A stretch of DNA of 64,000 nt from Acanthosoma haemorrhoidale. Taxonomy: Eukaryota; Arthropoda; Insecta; Hemiptera; Acanthosomatidae. The notes below the pieces were generated by a model, which worked only from the letters and a program-made list of their open reading frames with translations, was not told the DNA's origin and made no database searches. The stretch lies in assembly GCA_930367205.1 (NCBI GenBank), contig OV884015.1:76151341-76215340 (forward strand), read 5' to 3'. The position numbers were made by a program, and so were the translations under genes. Position 1 is the first letter of the stretch, and each line of letters opens with the position of its first letter. Shown here one piece after another: positions 12,841 through 31,728 of the stretch.

Positions 12841-12890
12841 CTCACTTTGGGGTCATAGATTTCAACATTTTCTTTGGTCTCAATATAAGC
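12841..12890 (-). CDS. candidate 50-nt exon, very uncertain
   Basis: On the minus strand an acceptor-like GGCTTATAG precedes an open frame reading AYIETKENVEIYDPKV and ends at a donor-like GAG|GTAAGG. The VEIYDP phrase resembles part of a Kelch-type blade, but the stretch is too short for a family call. Confidence 0.15.
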
Positions 12891-13893
12891 CTATAAGCCG
12901 ATGAAATAGATATTTTAATAATTGGATTTGTTGTTTTTTCCGTAGAGTAATAAAATAATATACTGAAACGTACTAAACGACCTTGGTTATTTTCTTGGCA
13001 ATAAATGATTGTCTTCTTGTAAACTACTTTTCCCTTTATAACTTGTCTATATTTCCCCCCAAGAAGTGCTGTTTGGAACTATATAAGGAGAGAGTCTTCT
13101 TTTTCAGTAAACTTCATCCTCAATTATTTAGGGTTTGATGTATGACTAAGAAAAATGAGAACGGAATAAACGAGAAAACCTTTTCTTATGTTTCTTCAAT
13201 CTTAATTTATTTGCAGGCTGGGTCTCATTGCGGAGAGCTAATGGGGACCTAAATCTCATTAAATTATGTTAATATTTGGTGGAGTAGTTCTGGTGTCATT
13301 GCAATGTTTCAATCAATCAAAATCAAATGACCAACAAAAACGCCATTTTATACCAGCAAAAATTATTTAGAATATTTTGAGTTGTTGTATATAGACACTT
13401 TTACAATTTCAAACAGCTAAAATCATTTCCACCACTGTTATTGTAGAGTGTACACACAGAAGAGTATGGGGACGATGTACATGAATGAACGTACAGCCTT
13501 TCTCTTTGCGATCGTCAATGAGCATACCACAGCAGTGTATTTTTATTTCCACTAACATAACGCTAGAAGATTTACGTCACCTTTGCATTAAAACTACCAG
13601 AAAACACAAGTGTGACCAGGAAAAGTCATGTATTTTCAAGGAGGGCGACTACCGTAATCACCGTTATTGCTGGTTTATTGAACATACGTCGTATTTTCCC
13701 AGAATAACCTTCTCTTTCAGCGAGATAATAACAAGGGGTCCTAAGGCGGCGAACAGGGGAAATGTGATGGGATGGAATATTGATTTGGCCCTTTCATAAT
13801 AGTCTTAAGATTAGGTACGGTGGCGCTTAATTTATTATACCCACCCCCGAACCCATTCAGCTAAAAGTTCATTATTGTTTAGAATTTGTATTA

Positions 13894-13897
<4 letters not shown>

Positions 13898-13927
<30 letters not shown>
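13898..13927. repeat. (AT)n microsatellite
   Basis: About 15 perfect TA units within AT-rich DNA. Confidence 0.95.
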
Positions 13928-13932
<5 letters not shown>

Positions 13933-14370
13933 AATATTGTAACCTACCTCATTTTTTACCATTTCTTTTAATACTTATTGATCAATTTACCTTAACTAAT
14001 TTGGCAGGTCCGTCATGAGATCTTTAATTCAAATTGTTTTTATGTCTTCAACATAGAAAATTATCCCGATTGGATCGCCCGATCTCAAGGCTAATGTTGA
14101 GTTATTCATAAATTTAGAAACTGGGAATTGTGAAATATATGTATACAAATAAAATGGTTATAACAAATAATTATAATTATATATAGTGCTGACAAAAAGT
14201 ATATAAAAATATTCAATTCCTTTTGAACAAGGATAGTTACTAATAATTACAAAAAAACATGAAATTTGAGCTCAATTTCTTTTATTGGATCCATAATAAA
14301 AAAAACAATATCAATATCACCCAATCGATGATCTCCGTATAATCCAATCAACGTTACTGTCTACTGTTGG

Positions 14371-14760
14371 TTCTTCTCCTCTTTTTCTATATGGTACCGC
14401 CAGTTCGGGAGCTTGCTAAGAGTCCGCTTTTCTAGGCGGCTGGGCTAAGACTGACTCTTTATCTCATCCCCACTCCTAAGAGCATAAGGAAAGATGCTGA
14501 CCAGATGGGAGGGTTGCTGGTCATGATATTCTCAAATATCATGAATATTACAATATATATATATATATATTGTAACATTCATGATATTGGAGAATATCAT
14601 GGCCTGCAACCCTTCCAGCTGGTAAGCATCATCCCTTTGTGCTCTTAGGAGTGGGGATGGGACGAAGGGCGAGTTTTAGTCAGTCTTAGCCTAACAGCCA
14701 GAGGGCGAACAAGAGCAAGACCCCGACTTGGCGGTATCCAACAGAAGAAGAGGAGAAGAA
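14371..14760. repeat. ~390-bp imperfect palindrome (fold-back element)
   Basis: Left arm 14371 to about 14561 reads as the approximate reverse complement of the right arm, about 14562 to 14760. Shared blocks, mirrored in order, include TTCTTCTCCTCTT, GGCTAAGACTGACT, CATCCCCACTCCTAAGAGCA and the inner CATGATATTCTC. The arms meet at an AT tract (14553-14570) and are separated by little or no loop. By eye most positions match, with scattered substitutions and indels of up to about 10 bases. There is no open frame. It could be a fold-back transposable element or the source of a hairpin RNA. No target-site duplication was identified. Confidence 0.9.
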
Positions 14761-14837
14761 TAACATTTTCATTTATAATATTCAATTTAGTCCCACTATA
14801 TAAATGGATTATCATTCAAGACAATGAAATTCATTGC

Positions 14838-14893
14838 ATATATACATATATGTATATATATATACATATATATATATTTATTTATTTATTTAA
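14838..14893. repeat. imperfect AT/TTTA simple repeat
   Basis: TATATACATATATG-like alternation followed by four to five TTTA units. Confidence 0.9.
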
Positions 14894-15775
14894 TGGAATA
14901 GATGAGTTAATGACTGCCCTTTATTCACAGGGATGTTTTTATTTTAGGCATCTTTGAGGACTTGAGAAAATTCCATTGAAAATATTGCCCGATTACAAGA
15001 AAATTATGTTGCGAACGCGATTTTATATTTTTGTCAGGATATCACGTAGTTTTATTAAAGAAAGTTTGTGTATTTCAATTAAATGTCTTTGGATGCGAAA
15101 AGTCATTATTATTACCTCAGAATAACATCAAGAAACAAAGAAAGCCTTCAAGGTAAATTGAAGATCAACTATAGCTGATAATGTTGATTGTTCCGATGGA
15201 AAGGTATTATGATGAAGCAAAGGAAATGAAAACAAATGGGAATTGAGGTTGTCGGGTCAAAAATTGCCGTAGAATATCCCCAAAGTGGGGGGGCGCTAGA
15301 ACCTCAAGCCACCGTCCGGCGAAAGCCAAGAAAGGCAGTTGGACCTGTGATCTTTCACCTGGCTGCCGGCCTAGTCGGTGGGCACTCTAATTCGTTTTGA
15401 TCTGACGCCATAAGATCATAGAAGGTGTGCCCCGACAGTGCACTATGTTCAGGAGAAGAGGAAAAGGGTAGGTTTATCGGTAGTTTATGTGGTCTTGGAA
15501 TGATCACGAGTTCACACTCGGTGTCTAAGGGTAGGCGAAAACCGTCCGGGTCCCAATGGCGAGTGTGAACCGGAGCAGTCTGGATTGCCGTGGTAGAAGC
15601 TACTAGGTAAGTTTGTAGGGCCACGGCAACAGCGAGACAAATGCAGAGATTCCCACTAGGAAGGTGTGGGGTCTGACAACGCCGGACTAAAACATAGTGA
15701 GGTTAGGAGAGAGATATGCAGAGGTAGTTGAATGAGAAGACCATGGTTTTGAGTAGAGCAGCAAGCACTAGTGCT

Positions 15776-15798
15776 GAGAGAGAGAGAGAGAGAGAGAA
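15776..15798 (+). repeat. short (GA)n inside solo LTR copy 1
   Basis: About 11-12 GA units, at the position where the related LTR at 29393-30244 has only an irregular CT-rich seed. Confidence 0.9.
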
Positions 15799-15850
15799 GT
15801 GTTCAAGGTGTCGGTTTGGTAAGTTCTGAATTCCGCCCTATGGAGCTCGT

Positions 15851-15860
15851 GTTATATAGG
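15851..15860 (-). promoter_or_regulatory. TATA box of LTR promoter (putative)
   Basis: CCTATATAAC on the minus strand lies in the middle of the LTR, where the U3/R boundary is expected. The copy at 24657 has CCTATATAAG at the same place. The role is inferred from position. Confidence 0.5.
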
Positions 15861-16027
15861 CAGGCCAGCCGTGGTGGGAATGGCTCTCCACCAGCGGATG
15901 TTTCCCCCACTAGCTTTTCGCCCACTCCAACTGACGTCATAATCTTTATTATAAACATAGATAGATATTTTCTGTTCCGAGAAGAGGGAAACTTCTAATT
16001 ATGCGTAATTAAGAGGTGGCCACAACA

Positions 16028-16504
16028 GAGGTCATTATGAGAAACTATTGGTTGCGGATGACGTTCCGAAATTTACTTCAATATGTGTTAAGCAGACCTC
16101 ATTTTACTTCTATTCTCTAATTACCTTATATAAGGGCTTGACGCTGACAGATAGCATGTCACAACTACTGCAACAAATATACTTAATGAAAATATAACAT
16201 CTTTCAATCATCAACGTAAGTCTATATACCAACGTACACATCCCTTCACATAAAATTGACAACAGACTATGAACCACTCTTACATCTTACATTTATCTGC
16301 AGTAAATCCCATACCTGATGTAGACATTCATGCTCGAGGAGTCGTCTGTAAAAAAAATTGTTGGAAATCTGCCTTATTTCTTTCACTAGCTCTGTCGAGA
16401 TCGTTCACCGCGGGATCTCGCCTTGATAACCTGATGGGTAGTGCAAACATGTGGTATTTGACCTTACTTTGGCAGCCTTATTTGTGTTTGTTTGGATCTC
16501 CATA
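16028..16504. other. spacer between two LTR copies
   Basis: Unique-looking sequence. A 126-codon plus-strand open frame starting at 16269 runs into the next LTR copy and has no family match. Confidence 0.5.
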
Positions 16505-24656
<8,152 letters not shown>

Positions 24657-25623
24657 TGTTGCGGTTGCCTCTTAATTACAAATAATTATAAGTCACTCTC
24701 TTCTCGATCAGATCATATCATAACTATCATTTTTCCATATGTTTAATAAATTAAGCTTATGACGCCAGTCGGCGAGTGGGGGGATAAGTAGTGGAGGAGA
24801 CAGTCGTAGGTGGGGAGTTATCCCCACCCTACTGGCTGGCCTCCTATATAAGTATAACTAATCGGACCTTCACTTCATTATTTATTTTTATTTTTTATGA
24901 GCCTCATCACCTAGTGTTGTATAAGAACGATGAACTTTTAACGACAATAAAAATTTTATTATATTTATGCACTCCGCCAAATGCATGTAAATGCAGAAAG
25001 AGGAGAAATATGTAATCCAATTATTTTATTATTTTTTGTACATTGTATTATTTTGTTTGAGGTTTTGAAAAAAAAAAAAAAAAAAAAATGAAGCCGTAGT
25101 GTTTTTAATTGGAAAACTACTCTCTTTTCTCCTACTCTTACCTCACGCCTTCCTAGTGGGAATCTCTGCCTTCGTCTCGCTAAAACTAGCACCTGCTTGG
25201 GAAAGACCTCTCCCTCGCGGACGACGGTGGCCGTGGGCCTGCAAATTTTACCAGCAGTGTCTCCCACGGCAATCCAGTCTGCCTCTCTCCGGTTCACACT
25301 CGCCTTTGGGATCTGGATGATTTTCCTCTACCCTTAGATACCGAGTGTGAATTCGTGGTCATTCCAAGACAACATAAACTACATATAAACCTACCCTGTA
25401 CCTCTTCTCCTGAACACAGTGCTTTGTCGGGGCACACACACCTTCTAAAGATCTTATGGAGTCAGATCAAAGCGAATTAAAGCTGCCCGCCAGCTAGTTC
25501 GGCAGCCAGGGTGAAAGACCATAGGTCCACCCACTCTATCTCTTTCTGGGCGCTCGCTGGACTCCTCCTCACCACTTTGGGGATAATCAGGTATAAACTG
25601 AGCCCCCAAGTGATGATCCGACA
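24657..25623 (+). mobile_element. solo LTR, copy 4, interrupted by a LINE tail
   Basis: Starts TGTTGCGGTTGCCTCTTAA and ends GATCCGACA, matching the ends of copies 1 and 2. The flanks GCCCC (24652-24656) and CCCCC (25624-25628) fit a 5-bp duplication with one change. It carries the TATA box CCTATATAAG (about 24844), then a foreign poly(A) LINE tail (24899-25088), then the conserved body from CCTTCCTAGTGGGAATCTCT to the end. Without the insert it is about 775 bp, close to copy 1. Short open frames inside are not conserved across copies. Confidence 0.8.
24899..25088 (+). mobile_element. LINE 3' tail, family G, copy 1
   Basis: From GAGCCTCATCACCTAGTGT to a 21-base poly(A) (25068-25088), this segment matches the reverse complement of 60579-60775 along its length (shared CACTCCNCCAAATGCAT, AATGCAG.AAGAGGAGAAAT, GTACATTGTATT and GGTTTTGAAA). 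It is the 5'-truncated 3' end of a non-LTR element with an oligo(A) tail, inserted into the LTR. A target duplication could not be fixed with confidence here. Confidence 0.8.
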
Positions 25624-28600
25624 CCCCCATCCCTGAGAAAATTTTTTAATGATCCTAAATGACGATATTCGTAATATTGGCGATACCGTAAATTGTAAAC
25701 ATGATCACTGCATGTATTCTAATTTAAAAGAATAATGTAACGTAACGAACATTGTAACACTGGACTGTGATACTACCTTACTGGATTCAATTTAATAAGA
25801 CAATTGTTTCCAAATCACACTTGGCTGTAACAGACAAACTGTAAGCAGATCCAACTCAAAAATCAAAGATCTACACTACTACACTGGCCTGTTCATGTCG
25901 CAAGCATGATGCAGGAATAAACACCTAGCGAGGTCCCGACCAAGCTGATTTATGGATTTATGGGGTCAGTGTTGCTACTCATGGGAGAACCCTCCTGTGT
26001 GTCTGTCTATAGCTGGTCAATCACAGCACATAACCGGTAGTCCGTCCTAACTAGGATATATAGATGGATTTATAACTACAATATCAGTTAATTGTTTTTG
26101 TTGAGTTTATAAATACATGACGAGAAATGTGAAAGAAAACAATCAGGAGCTACAATGGGCAAGAGCTGGGGGGTCACAATGGGTTACTCTAAACGGGATG
26201 TTTGATTTTTCGTTTCACTGCAGTCATTGTAAGTCGTATTTTAATAAGCGGTCTAACAACTTAGAAGTTAACGGAAACTAAATGTCGATCCATGGCTTTC
26301 AAAACTCGATTTTTTTAGATACCTTAAAATACATGATTATAATGAATTTTTCTGAGTACATGATTACCGTAAAATCCTCCTGGTTACCTGTTTCAAAGTT
26401 TGCCTTTAGGCTTTTTACCAAACCCAAATTGGCTAAACTAAATATTTTTATTATTAGGCACTAAAAGTTATTTATTAATGTTCAATATCTTTGGGAATGT
26501 CCCTGCGTTCCACATTTAGCTAGCACACAATCTAAAATAATTGAATTAGTACGTAAATGTTGGAGAACTTCTATACCGGTCAAAGATCTCATCAAACTGA
26601 AATTGTACATTTAATTTAATTTTTTTCGAATATTTTCAGTTATAGCTTTTAATATCTGACCGGCATGGCCTATTATTTTTTTGTTTAAAATTTAGCATGT
26701 AATTTAGCATTTTACTGCAGTCATAGTATAGCTGGCGCAGACACAAAGAAGTTTAGTCTAAAAAAATGATTTATTACACCTTTACAATGAATTATATCCG
26801 TACAATGAGCCCCTATCTTAGTTCTGACTCCGCAATAATCTACTAGCGTGAAGCTAGTCACGGGAGGAAAAACTGCTATTAGCGCGTAATAATAATTGGC
26901 GTATTCTTGAACTTTAACTAGAACCATTAACCACTTTTGGGTGAATATTTAACATCAACAATACATTTAACCCAACGCCAACTTTGAGAGGGGCTTAATA
27001 GTTTTAATTTTGGAGGGCCGTTTTGTAATTAAACTGTACACAGATCCCTACCACTCCAATATTTGACTTGTAAATTTACTGGCGTGCATCGATAATGAAC
27101 TTTTCATATCTTTTCTCTCCACAGGAATTTTATTCCGTTTATATTCCCTGAGGATATTTTTGTTTTTCATGGAAACGTTTTTATTATTCCCTCATATTTA
27201 TCGCACAGATTTGTAGAAGGTGATTTAAAAAAAAAATCCGAGCAAATAACAAAATCTGTTTTATTTCTATTCTTGGCTAAATAATGTATATTCTTAAAAA
27301 TTGTGCTATTTTTAAAAAATGTTAAACAACCCAGATAATGAATAAATATCAATTTCCCCCAAACATGTGAGGCTATTTATGTATATCCTTCCTATTTATG
27401 CTATTTATGTTGGATAGATAAATTGTTTATTGGCAACCACACAATGAGAATTAATTTAAACAGTAAACATTTCGTTAGTAATATATTTATCGGAATTAGA
27501 TGCTCTGTGCATGTATTATACTATAATACAATAGCATAGAATACTATATAATATAATATTATATCTATGTTGAAAAATACATAGATTACATTTCTATAAA
27601 ATTTTAAATAAAAATGTAATAATTACAATAAGATAAAAAAAACAAATATAAATCTTCAAGATAATAAAATAAATACACAAGAAACCATGAAAACAAAACT
27701 AAACTATTATGTTACGAGGTAAATTAAACCATGACAGGCAATGAGGTCAACAAATGTATTTATTATTCAATAAAATCTGGTTTCTAACATATCATGTGTT
27801 CTTTATAAATTATATGTTTTTGGTTTACGTTTATCTGATTCTGTCTAGTAGTCTACAATAAAATATCAAGTAATCTTACTCCTGCTCTGTATATATGTCA
27901 CGAGGGAATTTACTTTCCGCGGACAGTTTAAACGTGGTCAAATAGCTTCTATTTTCTCTTTGGCCTGGCACTGGTCGGGGTCGATTTGTATTCTGAATTT
28001 GTCTTTGTTCTACTGAGTCTGTATTTGTTCAAATATCTACCCGGAGACAGGTATTTCATTACAAGATTCAGCGAGGGAGGGATCTGAAGCTACAGCTTTT
28101 GCCTCCCAGTCCACAAGATAGTAGCTCAGTGATACAACGGTGAGCTTTATCGACGATGTAGAAATACTTTTCTACAAAGACTTATACTTTTGCCTTCTCA
28201 AAACAATCATAGGACAACGCTCAGAAAAATCACTGGACGATAAACTAACAATACACAGCTATAAAGTAAAACTATGGTTGCTATGAGCAGCTACTATTTC
28301 CATTCGTCATTTTTTGTCGTATTTATTCCATGCAGCTTAGGATTTAGATGTTAGATTCCTTTTATGATAGGTTGAGTCCTAATTAGGCTCATGCATGGTA
28401 AGTTTTTTCCTTTATAACCGCCGTGTTAGAGGTACTTTTATTTCGCTTGTTTTCCTTGCCAGAATAAATTTGCTGACTAGATAAGTTGCTTTTAGCTCCA
28501 GCGATTTCAGATTAATTATTTATAAAAAGTCTTAGCGATTCTCCTGACATAAAAAATTCGAAATTTTGAGGCATCTCCTTGACTATTAACAAGGACAGAC

Positions 28601-29392
28601 AGACTGACAGATGAAAAACTATGAAAGTTAAGCTTCTTCCTCTGGGTTCAACAATAACGACTCAAATATTGTACCTAGAAAAAAGCAAACGAATTTTTAC
28701 ATGCCATCATTGAGTCTACATCAAAGCTTGCAAATTGCCCATGCTTGGAATACTTTACATGAATATTCCCCGTAGTTGGTGGATATTACGAAGGAAAATT
28801 TTAACTAGCTCCTTGTTGTTGGCATGTCAGACATTTAATATACTTTGGTAGCCAGGCAGCCATTCGTCTTCGTGGTTTCAAAAAGTTTCAGGAAAGTAAA
28901 CAGCCACCAAATGGTGGATAAATAAATTTAAAAAGTAGTTGGGAGTTACTATAATTTTCCATTTTTTTCTTTAAGACCAATCATTTTAGTTAAATGAAAA
29001 TGTCCTGAACATAATCAAGCGATTATGACATAATATATTCAGCTGTTGGAATTCATCAATTTTAAATTATTTACTAAATACTTTTTGAAAATTATTATTG
29101 TCGAATAATTTAGTCGTAATTATTGTGTTAGGTAAGTGCATGATGTATACTCTTACTAAACAAGCTATGTAACTAATTTGTCTTAGTTCCTATTTGTATT
29201 ATTATATTTAAGTTTTTTTTTAATATCTAGGATAATGCTCTATGAAGTAAGGATCTTGCTTGAAGTGATTTATACTTATTTTGAAACTTTATAATACTAA
29301 GTTATAGTAACTAACTTTATAGTAAACTAGTTCATATCGAATAGCCGATAAAATTTAACACTACGCAATAAACATATAGCAACGTATATGAT
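25624..29392. other. no recognised gene
   Basis: AT-rich overall. A weak open stretch at about 26461-26613 (plus) reads YLWECPCVPHLAST and then ends; LWECP resembles the C-terminal cysteine motif of some LINE ORF2 proteins, but it is too short to call. A tRNA-like A-box at about 28130 lacks a B-box. Confidence 0.5.
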
Positions 29393-30244
29393 TGTTGTGG
29401 CAACCTCTTAATTATGAATAATTAGAAGTTCCCCTCTTCTCGGTCCAGGAAATATCTACTTATATTTCCATATTTTAATAATAAACTTAAGGCGTTAGTA
29501 AGAGAAAGGGGGAAGCTAGTGGGGGAAACAGCTGCTGGTGGGGAGCCATCCCCACCACGGTTGGCCTGCCCATGTAACCGGTCCGTCTTGGTGAGGTCGG
29601 TAAAACGTACATAACCGCACTTGGAACACAGCTTTCTCTCTATCTCTCTGCACTGGTGCTTGCTGCTCTGCTCTACTCAAACCATGGCCTTCTTATTCAA
29701 CTACTTCTGCAACTCTCTCTCCTAACCGTGCAATTTCTTAGTCCGGCGTTGTCAGACCCCACACTTTCCTATTGGGATTCTCTGCCTTAGTCTCACTAAA
29801 ACTAGCACCTCCTTGGGAAAGACCTCTTCCTCGCGGACGACGGTTTCAGTGGCCATACAAACTTTACCTAGTAGCGTCTCCCACGCCAATCCAGTCTGCT
29901 TCTTTCCGGTTCACACTCGCCTTTGGGATCCAGACGGTTTTCACCCACCCTTAGACACCGAGTGTGAATTCGTGGTCATTCCAAGACCACATAAACTACC
30001 TATAAACCTACCCTGTTCCTCTTCTCCTGAACATAATGCACTGTCGGGGCACACCTGCTAAGATCTTATGGAGTCAGATCAAAACGAATTAAGCTGCCCG
30101 CCATCAAGGGTGAAAGACCACAGGTCCACCCACATTATCTCTTTCTAGGCGCTCGCCGAACAGCGGCTAGAGGTTGTAGCGACCCTAGCCCACGGCGGGC
30201 GTCTCCTCCCCACCTTGGGGACTCACACATCGGAGAAACCAACA
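29393..30244 (+). mobile_element. solo LTR, copy 2 (852 bp, intact ends)
   Basis: Begins TGTTGTGGCAACC and ends GAAACCAACA, flanked by the 5-bp direct repeat ATGAT (29388-29392 and 30245-30249). This is the cleanest copy and defines the family: TG/CA ends within TGTTG...CAACA, 5-bp duplication, and no internal coding region. The body contains TTAGTCCGGCGTTGTCAGAC, AGCACCTCCTTGGGAAAGAC, GGTTCACACTCGCCTTTGGG and CTTCTCCTGAACATA. The TATA box seen in copies 1 and 4 is degraded here (CCCATGTAAC). A CT-rich seed is at about 29633-29650. The two internal open frames (29772-29954, 29813-30061) overlap and are not conserved genes. It could be from a Gypsy or Bel/Pao element; the LTR alone cannot decide. 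Confidence 0.9.
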
Positions 30245-30792
30245 ATGATAAATATTTTCACGCACACAAACTTTACTTTCATGAGTACTAAAAACTAATC
30301 AAATGTTATATAATGTTGACACAAAAATTATTATGATTGAATGTACAATTATTTTATTCACCGGTTCTATTTCAGCTAATTTGATTTGAAAAATAATTTA
30401 ATGACATTTTTATTAAACCTAGTAAACTACAACCTTCCTCTGATTTCAGAATACAGTTTTCTTATGAAGTAATTGAACTTTTGATAGTTGATTTTTTTTT
30501 TCATTAAGTTTACTTCATTGATTTTTAACAGTAATTTTTCGTTTTTAAGTTGTAGAATCCTCTTGTAAGAAGACGTCAATTGCATAATTGAAAATATTTC
30601 AGATATGATTTTATGAACCCTCGTATGATTAACGTAACTATGGATCCCAGAATACAAATTAAGGTTTTTGAAACGAATCACTTTAGGAACATAGAAAATC
30701 TTCCACTTTCCGTAAAAACAATCCTACTGCTATGATTGAATTGGACTACATTTTTTTCAATTTAATATCTTTTTATTCACATATACTTTTTA
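30245..30792. other. AT-rich spacer
   Basis: An 84-codon lysine-rich minus-strand frame (30427-30681) has no match and typical AT-rich composition; not called as a gene. Confidence 0.5.
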
Positions 30793-30862
30793 TTGGGCTA
30801 TAATTACAATCTGCCTTTTATAAGGCAATAAATAATTAGGATAAACGCTCTCATTCATAACT
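30793..30862 (-). mobile_element. J1 LINE 3' end fragment, copy F
   Basis: About 70 bp on the minus strand match the extreme 3' end of J1: TATTGCCT, loop, AGGCAGATTGTAATT, then CAATAAAAAG. It includes the conserved TGCCT/AGGCA stem-loop. It is 5'-truncated almost to nothing, as is common for LINE insertions. Confidence 0.75.
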
Positions 30863-31728
30863 AATTTAAAATCAAATATCTTTATTTAGAACCAATTTAA
30901 AAGGAACAAAAAAAAAAGTAAATAATTTTTCCTGTCTTGAAAAAAAAAGCAAAAGTGTTTGTCACTAAATTATCTTGTACATTGATTTCGATAATTTTAT
31001 TTATACTGATTTGCAAGCAATTTACGCGGTCTTCGATTCGATGAAAATGAACTCGCAAAACGACGATATTGCATGAAAGGGTTAAGTAAACATTGTTTAT
31101 GAAAACTGATATGGCATACTTAATATTTAATTCGTTTCAAGTCAAATGATTGAAACTACAATTAAATATTACAAACGGTTGAAACTTGATGTTGCAGTAG
31201 GCGCGTCAAGCTCAGCTGTAACTTTCAAAAGGATCGCTAGATCTGATTAGAGTATCAAGGAGATTGTGGTGGTGAGAAGATTATTGCGCCTGGTCAGCTC
31301 CAAGTTAGTAGTTACTATCCCTTAGGTAGTGCTAAGCCCTCCAACTACTAACATTTACACCATACTCTGAACAAGTCCTTACTAACTACACGATGTGGTG
31401 CTATGTTTCGTATATTGGTTCATTTCCTTATGGAGAAATCTTTATCATTTACTATGTATGATTAATGGAGTAAATCAGAAATTTTGTATTTTTAATTTTG
31501 TATATTCCAATTGATCGTCGGTGGTCCTCTTGAAAATTAACTACAATGTCCTTCTGCAGGTGTATAATCTGAACGACGTAAGTCAATAGAAGTGGTCATT
31601 AAATAAAACGAATAAATATATATTTCCTCTTATGAATGTAGAAACAGACAGGGAAGGCTGCATTTATATTGGAAACAAGCGAACCATATAAACATGATCC
31701 TACCATTAAATAATTAATCAATTATTTA
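30863..31728. other. no recognised gene
   Basis: AT-rich sequence with no supported feature. Confidence 0.5.

Larger units (their letters stand above)
9086..13897. other. long AT-rich stretch without recognised genes
   Basis: No gene or bounded repeat supported, apart from two speculative micro-exons listed separately. Open frames at 11441-11809 (122 codons) and 13485-13799 (104 codons) have no family resemblance or supporting splice context. A TATAAAA sits at about 11161 in a short GC-richer patch, without further promoter evidence. Confidence 0.5.
15250..16027 (-). mobile_element. solo LTR, copy 1 (minus strand)
   Basis: On the minus strand the unit begins TGTTGTGGCC and ends CCCGACA, and is bordered by the 5-bp direct repeat ACCTC (GAGGT on the plus strand at 16028-16032 and 15245-15249). 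TG...CA ends, a 5-bp duplication and a length of 778 bp define a solo LTR left by recombination of an LTR retrotransposon. A TATATAA box lies at 15851-15860, followed by a CT tract and a strongly conserved segment starting GTCCGGCGTTGTCAGACCCC, as in the copies near 29.8 and 55.3 kb. It lacks a ~45-bp segment present in the copies at 24.7 and 29.4 kb. The 89-codon open frame inside it is not conserved between copies and is not a gene. Confidence 0.85.

Noticed and set aside
15355..15624. 89-codon frame in LTR copy 1 with similar frames in other copies
   Set aside because: The shared peptide similarity reflects LTR nucleotide homology; frames shift and start differently in each copy, so it is not a conserved gene.
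26461..26613. Open stretch with LWECPCVPH, like a LINE C-terminal cysteine motif
   Set aside because: Only one short motif and no upstream reverse-transcriptase residues; not enough to call.
28126..28156. tRNA A-box-like TAGCTCAGTGATACAACGG
   Set aside because: No B-box or acceptor stem pairing at the right distance.
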